NCBI GenBank assembly: GCA_964493505.1
Contig: CAZBNP010000014.1
Location: 71,591 to 135,590, forward strand
DNA from: Chryseosolibacter sp964493505
Lineage (GTDB): Bacteria > Bacteroidota > Bacteroidia > Cytophagales > Cyclobacteriaceae
Direction of reading: 5' to 3'
Length of the DNA stretch: 64,000 bases
Translations under genes and position numbers: made by a program
Shown here: one piece after another, positions 17,642-27,151 of the stretch
How positions within the stretch are numbered: position 1 is the stretch's first letter
Layout of the letters: each line of letters starts with the position of its first letter
The notes under the pieces: generated by a model
What the model was told of the DNA's origin: nothing
What the model saw: only the letters and a program-made list of their open reading frames with translations
Databases searched by the model: none

Positions 17642-20593
17642 ATGAGGAAAGCTTTATTGTTTTTATTCTTCGCCTTTCTGTCGTTGAGCTCTTTTGCCCA
17701 GGAAAGAGTGATAACGGGAAAAGTGACCAGCGCAGAAGATGGCCTGGATCTTCCCGGTGTTAGTGTGGTGGTGCAGGGCACGGCCAGGGGTACGGTTACC
17801 GATGCTGAAGGAAGGTTTCAGCTTCGCGTAAGCGAAACGGACCAGGTATTGGTCTTTTCTTTTATCGGGATGGTTCGTCAGGAAATTCCAATCGGAGCCC
17901 GGACGGATATCGCTGTTGTTATGAGTCCGGATGCTCAGCAATTGTCCGAGGTCGTCATCATCGGATACGGCAGCGAGGAGCGAAGATTCCTTACCCAATC
18001 AGTGGGCGTGGTAAAAGCTGATGCTATCAAAGATCTGCCAGTAGCCACAGTAGATGGAGTTCTTCAGGGACAGACAGCAGGGGTACAGGTAGTGCAGAAT
18101 TCCGGAACGCCGGGGGGAGCGATGTCTGTCAGGATCAGGGGAACAGGTTCTATCAGTGGATCGGGACAGCCACTCTATATTATAGACGGCATTCCAGTTA
18201 CTACTGGCGATTACGCTCAGATCGGATATGAAGGCCAGGGTATCAATGCGTTGTCAGACCTGAACCCCAGCGAGATCGAGAGCGTAAGTGTATTGAAAGA
18301 TGCAGCTGCGGCTGCGGTATACGGCGCGCGCGCTTCAAACGGTATCGTGTTGATTACGACCAAACGCGGGAAAACCGGAAAGTCGCTAATCAGTGTAAAC
18401 ACCTACCATGGAGTGCAGGAAGTGTGGCGTAAACTCGATATGGTCAATGCCAGAGAGTGGAAAGAATATCGCAACGATCTGGCCGGAACCACAGTATTTA
18501 CCGAGGCAGATATCGCTAACAACGACGTTGATGTAGATTGGCAGGACGTGATTTTCCGGGCTGCGCCGATTTCCAACTACGAAGTGTCAGCCACGGGCGG
18601 TAACGATAAGACCCAGTTTTTTATCTCGGGAAACTATTTCGATCAGGAGGGGATATTGATAGGCACCGGGTTCAAGCGGTTCAATACCCGTGTGAATCTT
18701 GATCATTCAATCAGCGAAAAACTCAGGGTCGGAACCAGTATTGGTCTCAGCTATTCAACTTCCGACAGGGTGGAAAGCGACCAGACATTGCACGGCCCAC
18801 TTCCCAATGGAATTTCTACTCCGGCAATTTTTCCAGTGTTGAATCCCGATGGATCTTATAACCAGGGCGGACCCTATTCAAACGCATTGTCGATCGCGAA
18901 TGAAGCTACGAATGAGAACTTTACTTACAGGACACTGGCGAACGTTTTTGCAGAGTATCAAATTCTTCCGGGCTTGTCATTTACGACCAAATGGGGAGGC
19001 GACTTCTACAATCTTCGCGAGCACGCATTTGAGTTCAATACCGTCCAGGGTCAAAAGTACAACGGTCTTGGTTTTGAGACTTATACCAATGTCCTGAACG
19101 TTGTCAGCAATAACACATTGCGCTATGAGAAGTCATTTGATTTGCACAGCATCGACGTGATGGCCGGCTACAGCTTTGAAAAGCGGCAAGCGCGTTCGTC
19201 CTTTATCCGGGGACAGGACTACGCTGACGAAAACCTGGAATATATCAACACCGCCGCGACGATCGTGAGCGCGAGTGCAGGAGGTAGTAATTCGGGTGTG
19301 CGGTCATGGTTTGGAAGAGCGAACTATAACTTTTCCGACAAATATTTGGTATCTCTCACGGGTAGGGTAGATGCCTCTACGAGTTTTGGACCAAATAATC
19401 GGAATGGTTTCTTTCCGGCAGCGTCCGTTGCATGGCGTGTGAGTGAAGAAAGCTTCTTTGCAGGCATCCCATCGGTGTCGGAACTGAAAGTTCGGGCGAG
19501 TTATGGGTTGCTGGGAAATGACAACATTTCCGGCTTTCAGTACGCCGAGTTATACAGCACAGGATCGTACCAGGGTAAGCCGGCAATCTACCCCAGCAAC
19601 ATTCCCAATCCAGACCTAAAATGGGAATCTACAGCACAATTTGATATCGGTATTGACGTCGGGTTGTTCGACGACAGGTTGTTGCTTACCGCCGACTACT
19701 ACAACAAGCAAACCCGCGACCTGCTGCTGAGCAGGCCTCTGCCGCCCTCGTCGGGATTTGGTAGTATCGTCGAGAATATTGGCGAACTCGAAAACAAAGG
19801 AGTGGAGTTTACTCTTTCGGGAGAGAATAATTTTGGACGCATACGCTGGAACTCGCAATTGAATATGTCGTTCAATCGCAACCGAGTGCTCAAGCTTTAC
19901 AACGGTCAGCCTATTGATGATCTGGGAAGAGGTGGTAACCGGATACAGGAAGGTGAGCCGCTGGGGATTTTCTATAGCTTCAAATCTCTGGGCGTCGACC
20001 CTTCGACAGGGGACATCGTTTATGCCGATATGAATTTTGATGGTGAAATTACAAGTGAAGATCGTACGAAAGTAGGTAATCCCAATCCTGACTTTATTGG
20101 CGGATTCACCAACACCTTTTCCTGGAATGGATTCGACCTCAGTATCTTCCTTCAGTTTTCCTATGGAAACGATGTATTCCACGGATCACGCCTCTATCTG
20201 GAATCTCTTCAGGGTGGCGACAACCAACTCGCTACAATAACACGGCGATGGCGGCAACCCGGCGACATTACCGATATTCCACGCGCCACTTCCAATGGTG
20301 TAAAGGCAGCGGAGAACAAGAGAGTTTCCTCACGGTTTATCGAAGATGGCTCGTACATGAGGGTGAAGAACGTGACGCTGGGCTATAACTTCCCGAGTGA
20401 GGTCACCGGCAGACTTCGACTGAGCAGCCTGCGCCTGTATGCGAGTGCGCAAAACCTGTTTACGCTAACCGATTACACCGGACTTGATCCGGAAGTAAAC
20501 TACAGAGGCAACGACACGGCGGTGTCGGGTACTGATTTCTTTACCTTCCCGCAGGCACGTACTATCACCTTTGGCCTCAACCTAAAATTCTGA
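17642..20593 (+). CDS. SusC/RagA-family TonB-dependent outer-membrane transporter
   Basis: 983 residues. A signal peptide (MRKALLFLFFAFLSLSSFAQ) is followed by a carboxypeptidase-D-like regulatory domain (about 24-100; ITGKVTSAEDGLDLPGVSVVV), the plug with VSVLKDAAAAAVYGARASNGIVLITTKRGK, and a 22-strand barrel ending in LNLKF. It imports oligomers with the SusD lipoprotein encoded 4 bases downstream. Flanking S51 and M20 peptidases suggest a peptide-type substrate rather than a glycan, by context only. No sigma/anti-sigma pair is nearby. Confidence 0.93.
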   Translation: MRKALLFLFFAFLSLSSFAQERVITGKVTSAEDGLDLPGVSVVVQGTARGTVTDAEGRFQLRVSETDQVLVFSFIGMVRQEIPIGARTDIAVVMSPDAQQLSEVVIIGYGSEERRFLTQSVGVVKADAIKDLPVATVDGVLQGQTAGVQVVQNSGTPGGAMSVRIRGTGSISGSGQPLYIIDGIPVTTGDYAQIGYEGQGINALSDLNPSEIESVSVLKDAAAAAVYGARASNGIVLITTKRGKTGKSLISVNTYHGVQEVWRKLDMVNAREWKEYRNDLAGTTVFTEADIANNDVDVDWQDVIFRAAPISNYEVSATGGNDKTQFFISGNYFDQEGILIGTGFKRFNTRVNLDHSISEKLRVGTSIGLSYSTSDRVESDQTLHGPLPNGISTPAIFPVLNPDGSYNQGGPYSNALSIANEATNENFTYRTLANVFAEYQILPGLSFTTKWGGDFYNLREHAFEFNTVQGQKYNGLGFETYTNVLNVVSNNTLRYEKSFDLHSIDVMAGYSFEKRQARSSFIRGQDYADENLEYINTAATIVSASAGGSNSGVRSWFGRANYNFSDKYLVSLTGRVDASTSFGPNNRNGFFPAASVAWRVSEESFFAGIPSVSELKVRASYGLLGNDNISGFQYAELYSTGSYQGKPAIYPSNIPNPDLKWESTAQFDIGIDVGLFDDRLLLTADYYNKQTRDLLLSRPLPPSSGFGSIVENIGELENKGVEFTLSGENNFGRIRWNSQLNMSFNRNRVLKLYNGQPIDDLGRGGNRIQEGEPLGIFYSFKSLGVDPSTGDIVYADMNFDGEITSEDRTKVGNPNPDFIGGFTNTFSWNGFDLSIFLQFSYGNDVFHGSRLYLESLQGGDNQLATITRRWRQPGDITDIPRATSNGVKAAENKRVSSRFIEDGSYMRVKNVTLGYNFPSEVTGRLRLSSLRLYASAQNLFTLTDYTGLDPEVNYRGNDTAVSGTDFFTFPQARTITFGLNLKF

Positions 20594-20597
20594 TCAC

Positions 20598-21917
20598 ATG
20601 AAAAAGATAATATTCTTCATCATACTGCTTTCAGCCGCATCGTCGTGCGATGTGCTGGATGTCAAACCGCAGAGCTCAATTCTGGCGAGTGAGGCATTTA
20701 AGGATAAAAGGGGCATAGAGAAGGGAATTCTGGGAGCTTATGCCACCTTTCAGAACCTGGGCTACTACGGAAGGACCTTCCTGATCTTCTCCGATCTCGC
20801 CGCTGATAATCTTGACCATCCGACAGATGCTACGGCACTGGAGTACAGCCAGGTTGACAACAATGCTATCCTGCCGGAGAACGGTTCTGTTGCCAATATC
20901 TGGAGCTCGGCCTACGATGGTATCAATGTCGCCAACAACGTGATTGCAAAAGTACCATCGATGGCAGACATGACCGAAGCCGAAAAGAACCAGGCGCTGG
21001 GGGAATTGTATTTCATCCGCGCACTGAACTATTTCAACCTTGTAAACTATTTTGGCGACGTACCGCTCAAGACCGAACCCACCGTTGGAACCGGTGGACT
21101 GAATGTCGCCAGAACTGCGAAAGCTACGGTCTACCAGCAAATCATTACTGATCTGCTCTTCGCCGAACAGCACTTGTCGCCTTCCGGTGCAAAGGTACGC
21201 GCGTCGAAGTACGCCGCGACAGCCCTCCTTGCGCGCGTGTATTTATACAATGGAAATTACGTGCTTGCCAGTGAAAAGGCCACCGATGTGATTGACAACG
21301 GAGGTTACAGCATTACAGCGTACTCGGATATCTTTGATGACGGGTCTGCTGAGTCGATTTTTGAAATTGACTTTACCGACCTGAACCGAAACAGGATTGC
21401 CGAGTACAACTTTCCGAAATCGCTTAACGGCAGGCGTGAAGTAGCGCCCTCGCCGGGGCTGCTTGCCGCGTATGAAACGGACGATGAACGATATACCGCC
21501 ACGATCGCATTTGAAGGGGCGCTTGCCTATCCCGTAAAGTATGACGACCTGGCCATCGGCGCTGACAACGTCATCGTCCTGAGACTTGCAGAGATGTACC
21601 TCATTCGCGCAGAAGCGGAGACCAGACTGGAGGGAGACATAATTGAAATTCAATCAGACATCGATGTGGTGCGTGATCGGGCTGGACTGAATGGAACCGA
21701 TGCGTCGACCTACAATGAACTGCTGATGGCGATCGAGAACGAGCGCAGAGTGGAATTCGCATTCGAGGGTCATCGTTGGTTTGACCTGGTGCGTACCGGA
21801 AGAGCAACGGAGGTCCTGATAAACGTAAACAATGCCAACCAGATGCTCTTCCCGATACCGCTAGATGAGATCTTGACAAACACGAGCTCAGGTATGCAGC
21901 AAAACGAAGGATACTAA
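20598..21917 (+). CDS. SusD/RagB-family substrate-binding lipoprotein
   Basis: 439 residues with lipobox AASSC (Cys17). The protein has the SusD features: an N-terminal region around LDVKPQSS, TPR-like helices including LGELYFIRALNYFNLVNYFGDVPL and ATALLARVYLYNGNYVLA, and the C-terminal FEGHRWFDLVRTGRA motif. It would cap the SusC barrel at the cell surface. The start is 4 bases after the SusC stop. Sequence alone does not reveal the ligand. Confidence 0.93.
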   Translation: MKKIIFFIILLSAASSCDVLDVKPQSSILASEAFKDKRGIEKGILGAYATFQNLGYYGRTFLIFSDLAADNLDHPTDATALEYSQVDNNAILPENGSVANIWSSAYDGINVANNVIAKVPSMADMTEAEKNQALGELYFIRALNYFNLVNYFGDVPLKTEPTVGTGGLNVARTAKATVYQQIITDLLFAEQHLSPSGAKVRASKYAATALLARVYLYNGNYVLASEKATDVIDNGGYSITAYSDIFDDGSAESIFEIDFTDLNRNRIAEYNFPKSLNGRREVAPSPGLLAAYETDDERYTATIAFEGALAYPVKYDDLAIGADNVIVLRLAEMYLIRAEAETRLEGDIIEIQSDIDVVRDRAGLNGTDASTYNELLMAIENERRVEFAFEGHRWFDLVRTGRATEVLINVNNANQMLFPIPLDEILTNTSSGMQQNEGY

Positions 21918-21935
21918 TAACCGGAAATAAAAAAT

Positions 21936-23051
21936 ATGAATTATATGAAAACACGATTTTTCAGATATCTGACACTCCTTCTGGTCATTCTGACCGTCGT
22001 TTCCTGTGAAGATGATGAAGTAATACCACCACAGGCGTCGTCAGGATTTACGGCTAATAAGACCACCGCCGAGATTGGCGAAGAGATTTTGTTTACAAAT
22101 ACTTCGGAAAATGCGACAGCATTCAAATGGAGTTTTGGTGATGGAACAACATCCAAAGAGATTTCACCGAAGAAGACCTATAGCTCATCTGGTACATTTG
22201 TGGTGAGCCTGCTTTCCACGGGCGCAGGCGGATCAACCGTCTTCAGCGAGGAGATCAACGTACTCCCGGACCCGGAACTGTTTTATGTAGAAGCAGGACC
22301 CGGGACGATAAGCCGGTTCGGTCTCAGTTCACCCGACAAGGCGAAACTCTTCCTGGATGCTTCCGGTTTCTCCGGAGCCGGACTGGCATATGACGACGTG
22401 CATGAGAAAATTTACTTCAGTGATTTTGAAGTGACGGGAGAGGGAAAGATCTGGCGCATTAATCTCGATGGTACGGATCTGGAAGAAATCGTAGGCGGAC
22501 TGTTCGATCCGTACCAGGTAGCACTGGACGTCGCCGGCGGCAAGGTGTACTGGGCCGAAGACGTTGATGAGGATGATATCGCACATATCGGTCGTGCCAA
22601 TCTCGACGGAACTGACATGGAATACATTGTGTCGCTGGAAGGTGCGGCGTTCACAGGCGTTTCGCTGGATGTTGAAAACAATAAAATGTACTACTACGAT
22701 TACTGGCTGGAAGATATTTATGTTGCCAATCTCGATGGTACGGAGGCGACGCCAATTATACAGGGTGTATACGGGTATAGTCTCTACGTAGATACGGTGA
22801 ATGACAAGATATATTTCGACGAACAACGAGCGAAATCGTTGCTACGGGCAGACCTGGACGGAAGCAATGTCGAAACGATTGACAACAACGGTACCCGGAT
22901 CTACGGATTCGCCATCGACCACGAGAAAGGAAAGCTTTACTGGTCGGGCAGAGACTCCGGCGCGATAACGCAGGCTAACCTCGACGGGTCACACAAACTT
23001 GTAATTAAGAGCGGATTGTCGAGCCCCCGTGGACTGTTCCTGAAAAAATAA
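21936..23051 (+). CDS. Surface lipoprotein with PKD domain and YWTD-type beta-propeller
   Basis: About 371 residues (or 368 from the ATG at 21945). Lipobox VVSC is followed by acidic EDDE, like a Bacteroidota surface-export signal. A PKD domain (about 35-110; FKWSFGDGTTSKEISPKKTY) is followed by six-bladed LDL-receptor-like YWTD repeats (IYFSDFE, VYWAEDVDEDDIAHIGRANLDGT, IYFDEQRAKSLLRADLDGS, LYWSGRDSGAITQANLDGS). It occupies the SusE/F position after SusD, so a surface binding role is likely. It is paralogous to the next gene, which starts within 15 bases. Confidence 0.8.
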   Translation: MNYMKTRFFRYLTLLLVILTVVSCEDDEVIPPQASSGFTANKTTAEIGEEILFTNTSENATAFKWSFGDGTTSKEISPKKTYSSSGTFVVSLLSTGAGGSTVFSEEINVLPDPELFYVEAGPGTISRFGLSSPDKAKLFLDASGFSGAGLAYDDVHEKIYFSDFEVTGEGKIWRINLDGTDLEEIVGGLFDPYQVALDVAGGKVYWAEDVDEDDIAHIGRANLDGTDMEYIVSLEGAAFTGVSLDVENNKMYYYDYWLEDIYVANLDGTEATPIIQGVYGYSLYVDTVNDKIYFDEQRAKSLLRADLDGSNVETIDNNGTRIYGFAIDHEKGKLYWSGRDSGAITQANLDGSHKLVIKSGLSSPRGLFLKK

Positions 23052-23063
23052 ATCGTGCAGCAG

Positions 23064-24200
23064 ATGAAAAATAGAATATATTTTCTTTTTATAGCCTGTC
23101 TCGGCGTGGTGTGGCTGCAGGGATGCGGCGACAACGACTTCCCCGTGCCGCCGGCGAGCACAGTTCCTAACTTTTCCCAGGTGATCGATAACGATGAGTT
23201 TGCCCCGGCGACAGTAACCTTCAAAAACGAAAGTGTTATTCCGGAACGCGCCGGAACGGTAACGTACCTTTGGAACTTTGGCGACGGCACATCGTCGACC
23301 GAGACCAATCCGGTTCATCTCTATACTGATCCCGGTGTGTACAGGGTCAATCTTGTGATCGTCACAGAAAGCTCTCTGGAAATCAATGAAGTCACACAGA
23401 CAATTGTACTCAAAGATCCGAACGCAACAGGCACGCCGGTATTTTTTACCAACGGCAGCACAGTGTTTACGGCGTTGATCAATGAACAGGACCCGGTACC
23501 CGTTTCCATCGGAATCACGGCGCTGCAGGATTCGTATGGAATGCTAATCGATACCGTGAACAATCAGCTGTATATCTCCGATTACGGTGGCGATAAAATA
23601 TTGGTTGCTGACCTTGACGGGAAGAACCTGAGAGAATTCAGAAAGGACATCGGGGATCCAAACGGCCTGGCGATTGACTATGAAAATAACCACATCTATT
23701 GGGATACCGGTAATGGCTTACGTAGAGGTAATCTCGACGACGATGACCTGGGGCAGTATGAGGACTTTGTGACAGGTCAGGCAAAAGACCCTGAAGGAAT
23801 TTCCATCGACCCTGTTAACAGAACTATCTATTGGAATAATTACGACGGTGGCGTATGGATGAAAAATCTTGATGGCACCGGTGAGAAAGAGATTGTCCCC
23901 GGCGGACAGGGTGGTGGGAGTATCATCGTGATTGGAGACCGGATCTACTTCGATGAATATATTGCGTCTGGCGATATTCATCTGAAGTACGCGAACCTTG
24001 ATGGTACCGGAGTTTCTACGGTTGCAACAAATATTTCGAGATTGGTTTACGGCCTTGCCTATGACAGATACGAAGATAAGATATACTGGGTAGACCGCAA
24101 CAAGAGCACCATCATGCGCGCTAACCTCGACGGCTCGGAACCCGAGATCTGGCTGGGTGCCGGCGCTCGCGGAATTGTCATCGGTAAACCGAAAGAATGA
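23064..24200 (+). CDS. Surface lipoprotein with PKD domain and YWTD-type beta-propeller (paralogue)
   Basis: About 378 residues from the ATG at 23064; an in-frame GTG lies at 23055. Lipobox WLQGC is followed by GDND. A PKD domain (YLWNFGDGTSSTETNPVHLYTDPG) precedes YWTD-type blades (LYISDYGGDKILVADLDGK, IYWDTGNGLRRGNLDDD, IYWNNYDGGVWMKNLDGT, IYWVDRNKSTIMRANLDGS). Its architecture is the same as the preceding gene, though diverged, which suggests an old duplication. The stop overlaps the start of the following S51 gene (ATGA), so the genes are translationally coupled. Confidence 0.8.
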   Translation: MKNRIYFLFIACLGVVWLQGCGDNDFPVPPASTVPNFSQVIDNDEFAPATVTFKNESVIPERAGTVTYLWNFGDGTSSTETNPVHLYTDPGVYRVNLVIVTESSLEINEVTQTIVLKDPNATGTPVFFTNGSTVFTALINEQDPVPVSIGITALQDSYGMLIDTVNNQLYISDYGGDKILVADLDGKNLREFRKDIGDPNGLAIDYENNHIYWDTGNGLRRGNLDDDDLGQYEDFVTGQAKDPEGISIDPVNRTIYWNNYDGGVWMKNLDGTGEKEIVPGGQGGGSIIVIGDRIYFDEYIASGDIHLKYANLDGTGVSTVATNISRLVYGLAYDRYEDKIYWVDRNKSTIMRANLDGSEPEIWLGAGARGIVIGKPKE

Positions 24201-25042
24201 TGAGGAAGCATCTCATCTTCGCACTCCTGTCGTTTTCTTTGGCTCATGCAGGTGTAGCGCAGCAAAAGTCGGGTGAAGGGAAGCTCTTTATCATCGGTGG
24301 GGGGTCGCGGCCGGAAGCGATGGTCGACAGAATCATCACAGAAGCGGGGTTGCAAGACGGGGGCTACGGCGTCATCCTTCCGATGTCGAGCAGCGAGCCG
24401 GACTCATCTGTGTATTACGCGAGTCTCCAGTTTATCAAACGTAGGATAACGTCGATTCGTGGATTGTATTTTGAAAAAGGAACACCTTATCCACAAGTAA
24501 AACTTGATTCGATCAGGAACGCTAAGCTGGTGTACATTTCAGGTGGTGACCAGAACCGGTTCATGGATGTGGTACTCGGGACGGAAATCGAGAAAGCAAT
24601 TCACGAGGCCTTTCGCCGCGGAAGCCTTATTGGTGGTACCAGCGCAGGCGCCGCGGTGATGAGCAAGGTCATGATCACGGGTAATGAACTCAAACACCCT
24701 GACTACTCCTCGACTTTCAGGACCATCGAAGCCGACAATATCGAGACCAGGCCCGGGCTGGGGCTTTTGGAACATGCGGTCATTGACCAGCACTTCGTAT
24801 GGAGGAGCAGACATAACAGGCTCATCAGCGCGGTGATCGAGTTCCCGGAATTGAAAGGAATCGGTATTGATGAATCCACCGCTATCCTGGTTATCGGAAA
24901 CAAAGTCGAAGTCGTCGGAGAGTCACAGGTCATTGTTCTTGAAAACAAGAAAAAGTCGAAGACAGTCCGCAATGGGAAGTTAGGAGCATCGGGTATTATG
25001 ATGTCGGTGTTTTTGCCCGGGGATAAATTCAAGATACGGTAG
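24197..25042 (+). CDS. Cyanophycinase-family (S51) peptidase
   Basis: 281 residues with a signal peptide (LIFALLSFSLAHAGVAQ). Family motifs: LFIIGGGSRPEAM, LVYISGGDQNRF, nucleophile IGGTSAGAAVMS with Ser149, and GLGLLEHAVIDQHFVWRSRHNRLI followed by GIGIDESTAILV. All expected catalytic elements appear intact, unlike the second domain of the 15559 gene. Cyanophycinases hydrolyse the Asp-Arg polymer cyanophycin to beta-Asp-Arg; related S51 enzymes act on Asp dipeptides. It has no sorting domain, so it is probably periplasmic. Confidence 0.85.
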   Translation: MMRKHLIFALLSFSLAHAGVAQQKSGEGKLFIIGGGSRPEAMVDRIITEAGLQDGGYGVILPMSSSEPDSSVYYASLQFIKRRITSIRGLYFEKGTPYPQVKLDSIRNAKLVYISGGDQNRFMDVVLGTEIEKAIHEAFRRGSLIGGTSAGAAVMSKVMITGNELKHPDYSSTFRTIEADNIETRPGLGLLEHAVIDQHFVWRSRHNRLISAVIEFPELKGIGIDESTAILVIGNKVEVVGESQVIVLENKKKSKTVRNGKLGASGIMMSVFLPGDKFKIR

Positions 25043-25062
25043 GGTTACTCGTCCCAGGGCCA

Positions 25063-26409
25063 TCACTTCCCAACCCTGTTATGGCTAAGCCGATACAACA
25101 GCACCGCCGTCCGCTTTGTCTGCATCGGTAGTGTGCGCGGATCTGCTGTTTCGTTTACGGTATGTCCGCCCGCACTTCGCAAACCAAGTCCGTCCATGGC
25201 CATATCCACGTACCCCGACGTGAATGAAATGTCAGCCGCGCCCGCGTCTCTCGGATTTACCGCGCGCACAGTTCCGTATCCCAGATCCTGGCTGACCTTG
25301 TTAAAGTAGCCGAGTAGTTTGTAGTTGCCTTCTGTTGGTGCAAGGGGAGGATAGCCTTCGCCGAATACGATCTCTGCCTTTGTGTTCGGCAGGTGCCTTG
25401 CTGTAATTTCCTTCATCACCTCCTGTGTTTTCCGCAATTGTTCAGGGGAAATCGCCCGGATATCACCCGTGACAACAACATCTTTCGCCACGACATTATT
25501 TTTTCCAAATGCTTTTCCTCCGTTGGTATTGACGTCGTATTCAACGTCGGTTCCACCCAGGATCACACCGGGATTAAATGTCAGGTTGGGTTCGGAGGAA
25601 AGTGTCCTGTAGAATTCGTGCAGTATACGGGAGGCCTCGTAAATTGCGCCTGCCCCGACACTTCCTGTAAATACCTGCGACGAATGGGCAGGAACGCCAG
25701 TGACCCGCAACTCCCAATCGAAAGAACTTCTCCGCGCGATGTTTGCGGTTTCAAAGCGTCCATCCCCATCTTCAAAACCGATCGCGATGTCTGCGCGCTT
25801 CGCCGCCTCGATCAGCTCGTGTCTCGCGATGGACAAAGGTTCGCCGCTAAGCTCTTCATCGCCACCTAGTACAACGATGATGTTCATATTTTTAAGAATA
25901 TCGGTATCCTTCAGCGCCTGGAGGGCCTGAATCATCACGACATTTCCGCCCTTCATATCGGCAGCTCCCGGGCCCTGTACGGTGGAGTCGTTTACCACGC
26001 TGAATTTCTGAAACGGACTGGCTGGTTCGAAGACCGTATCCAGGTGACCGATGAGCAGGATAGTCTTGCTGTCTTTGCTTTTCTCTTTACTTTTGTGTTC
26101 CGCTATGAGATGGCCGGCGCGGTTAAAAGGTTTTCCATCCACCCAACGTGTTTCAAATCCCAATGCGTCGAGTTTCCTGCGAAACACCTGTCCGACTTTA
26201 CAGACTCCGTCGAAGTTCATCGTTCCGCTGTTGATGTTCACTACTTCCTCCCATAGTTTCAGTGCTTCGGGGTTGTATCGATCCACCGCAGCAATCATCT
26301 TTTTCTCTACGCGGTTGAGCTGCGCATAGAGCGGGGTGGTCAGGAGCGACACAGCGAGGAGGAGGCATGAGATGCCCGTGATGCGAAAGTATATGCGTTT
26401 CATGGTCAT
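25063..26409 (-). CDS. Secreted M20-family metallopeptidase (glutamate carboxypeptidase-like)
   Basis: 448 residues with a signal peptide ending near LYAQ. M20 motifs are present: GHLDTVF with the first metal His/Asp, GAADMKGG with the bridging Asp, GGDEELSG with the catalytic Glu pair, and a late metal-site His in SAGGHTVNE. A dimerisation lid domain lies in the middle. It would remove a C-terminal amino acid from a peptide or amide in the periplasm. It converges on the S51 gene with a 20-base gap and fits downstream dipeptide cleavage, though it has its own promoter on the other strand. Confidence 0.86.
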   Translation of the reverse strand: MTMKRIYFRITGISCLLLAVSLLTTPLYAQLNRVEKKMIAAVDRYNPEALKLWEEVVNINSGTMNFDGVCKVGQVFRRKLDALGFETRWVDGKPFNRAGHLIAEHKSKEKSKDSKTILLIGHLDTVFEPASPFQKFSVVNDSTVQGPGAADMKGGNVVMIQALQALKDTDILKNMNIIVVLGGDEELSGEPLSIARHELIEAAKRADIAIGFEDGDGRFETANIARRSSFDWELRVTGVPAHSSQVFTGSVGAGAIYEASRILHEFYRTLSSEPNLTFNPGVILGGTDVEYDVNTNGGKAFGKNNVVAKDVVVTGDIRAISPEQLRKTQEVMKEITARHLPNTKAEIVFGEGYPPLAPTEGNYKLLGYFNKVSQDLGYGTVRAVNPRDAGAADISFTSGYVDMAMDGLGLRSAGGHTVNETADPRTLPMQTKRTAVLLYRLSHNRVGK

Positions 26410-26602
26410 AGTCGAATGAGATTTAGGCGTGAAGTTCAGATAACCGGGTGGGATTTACAATTCGCCCCAAGAAAACTGTTATATTTAGACCAATCAATTT
26501 GGGACAATGCAATTCATTTTTTCCAAAAATGCCGGACCGGATTGATGATAGGCGACTGTTACACTCGCCTGTAGCTTGCGCTATAAACTCTAATTGAAGC
26601 CA

Positions 26603-27118
26603 ATGACAAAGCAAGAACTTGTCGACCGTTTCCGCGTTAATCATCAGGAGTTAATTGACTATGTAGACTCTTTGACAGACGAAAGCTTTCTCTATAGTTA
26701 TGACGGAAAGTGGACCGCCGGACAACAGCTTAGTCACATTTATTTATGCTTGTTGCCGCTCTCAAAAATACTGGTATCAAAGGAAGTCATTTTGCGGAAA
26801 TTCGGGAAAATAAATCGGGAAACCTGGGATTACGATACGGTAATCGGAAATTACTTTAAGACAAGCCTTAAAACGCTGGATCGCTTTTTGCCCGAATATA
26901 TTCACCCAGAGCAAAAAAGGAAGTTAATAGCGGACTTTCAGGACATAGTACTCACCATTCACCAGTTGTTGGAACGATTTACAGAAGAAGAACTTGATAG
27001 CCTTGTTTTGCCGCATCCTTTACTTGGCAATTTGACAATAAGGGAAATGTTTTACCTGACAACCTATCACCCAACCCACCACATGGAACAAGCCCGGCAA
27101 AATTTGGATCAACGTTGA
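26603..27118 (+). CDS. DinB-superfamily protein
   Basis: About 171 residues from the ATG at 26603, with a TTG option at 26594. A four-helix-bundle DinB_2-type protein: an N-terminal helix with WTAGQQLSHIYLCLLPL and a C-terminal metal-site segment YHPTHHMEQARQNL. Family members are putative metal-dependent enzymes, including thiol transferases and stress-linked proteins. The substrate is unknown. It is monocistronic and AT-richer than its neighbours. Confidence 0.72.
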   Translation: MTKQELVDRFRVNHQELIDYVDSLTDESFLYSYDGKWTAGQQLSHIYLCLLPLSKILVSKEVILRKFGKINRETWDYDTVIGNYFKTSLKTLDRFLPEYIHPEQKRKLIADFQDIVLTIHQLLERFTEEELDSLVLPHPLLGNLTIREMFYLTTYHPTHHMEQARQNLDQR

Positions 27119-27151
27119 AGTTTCAAAGGACTGAATACCAGCGTTCCTTTA

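Noticed and set aside
19616..20182. 188-codon minus-strand ORF opposite the SusC gene
   Set aside because: Antisense shadow within a well-supported TonB-dependent transporter gene.
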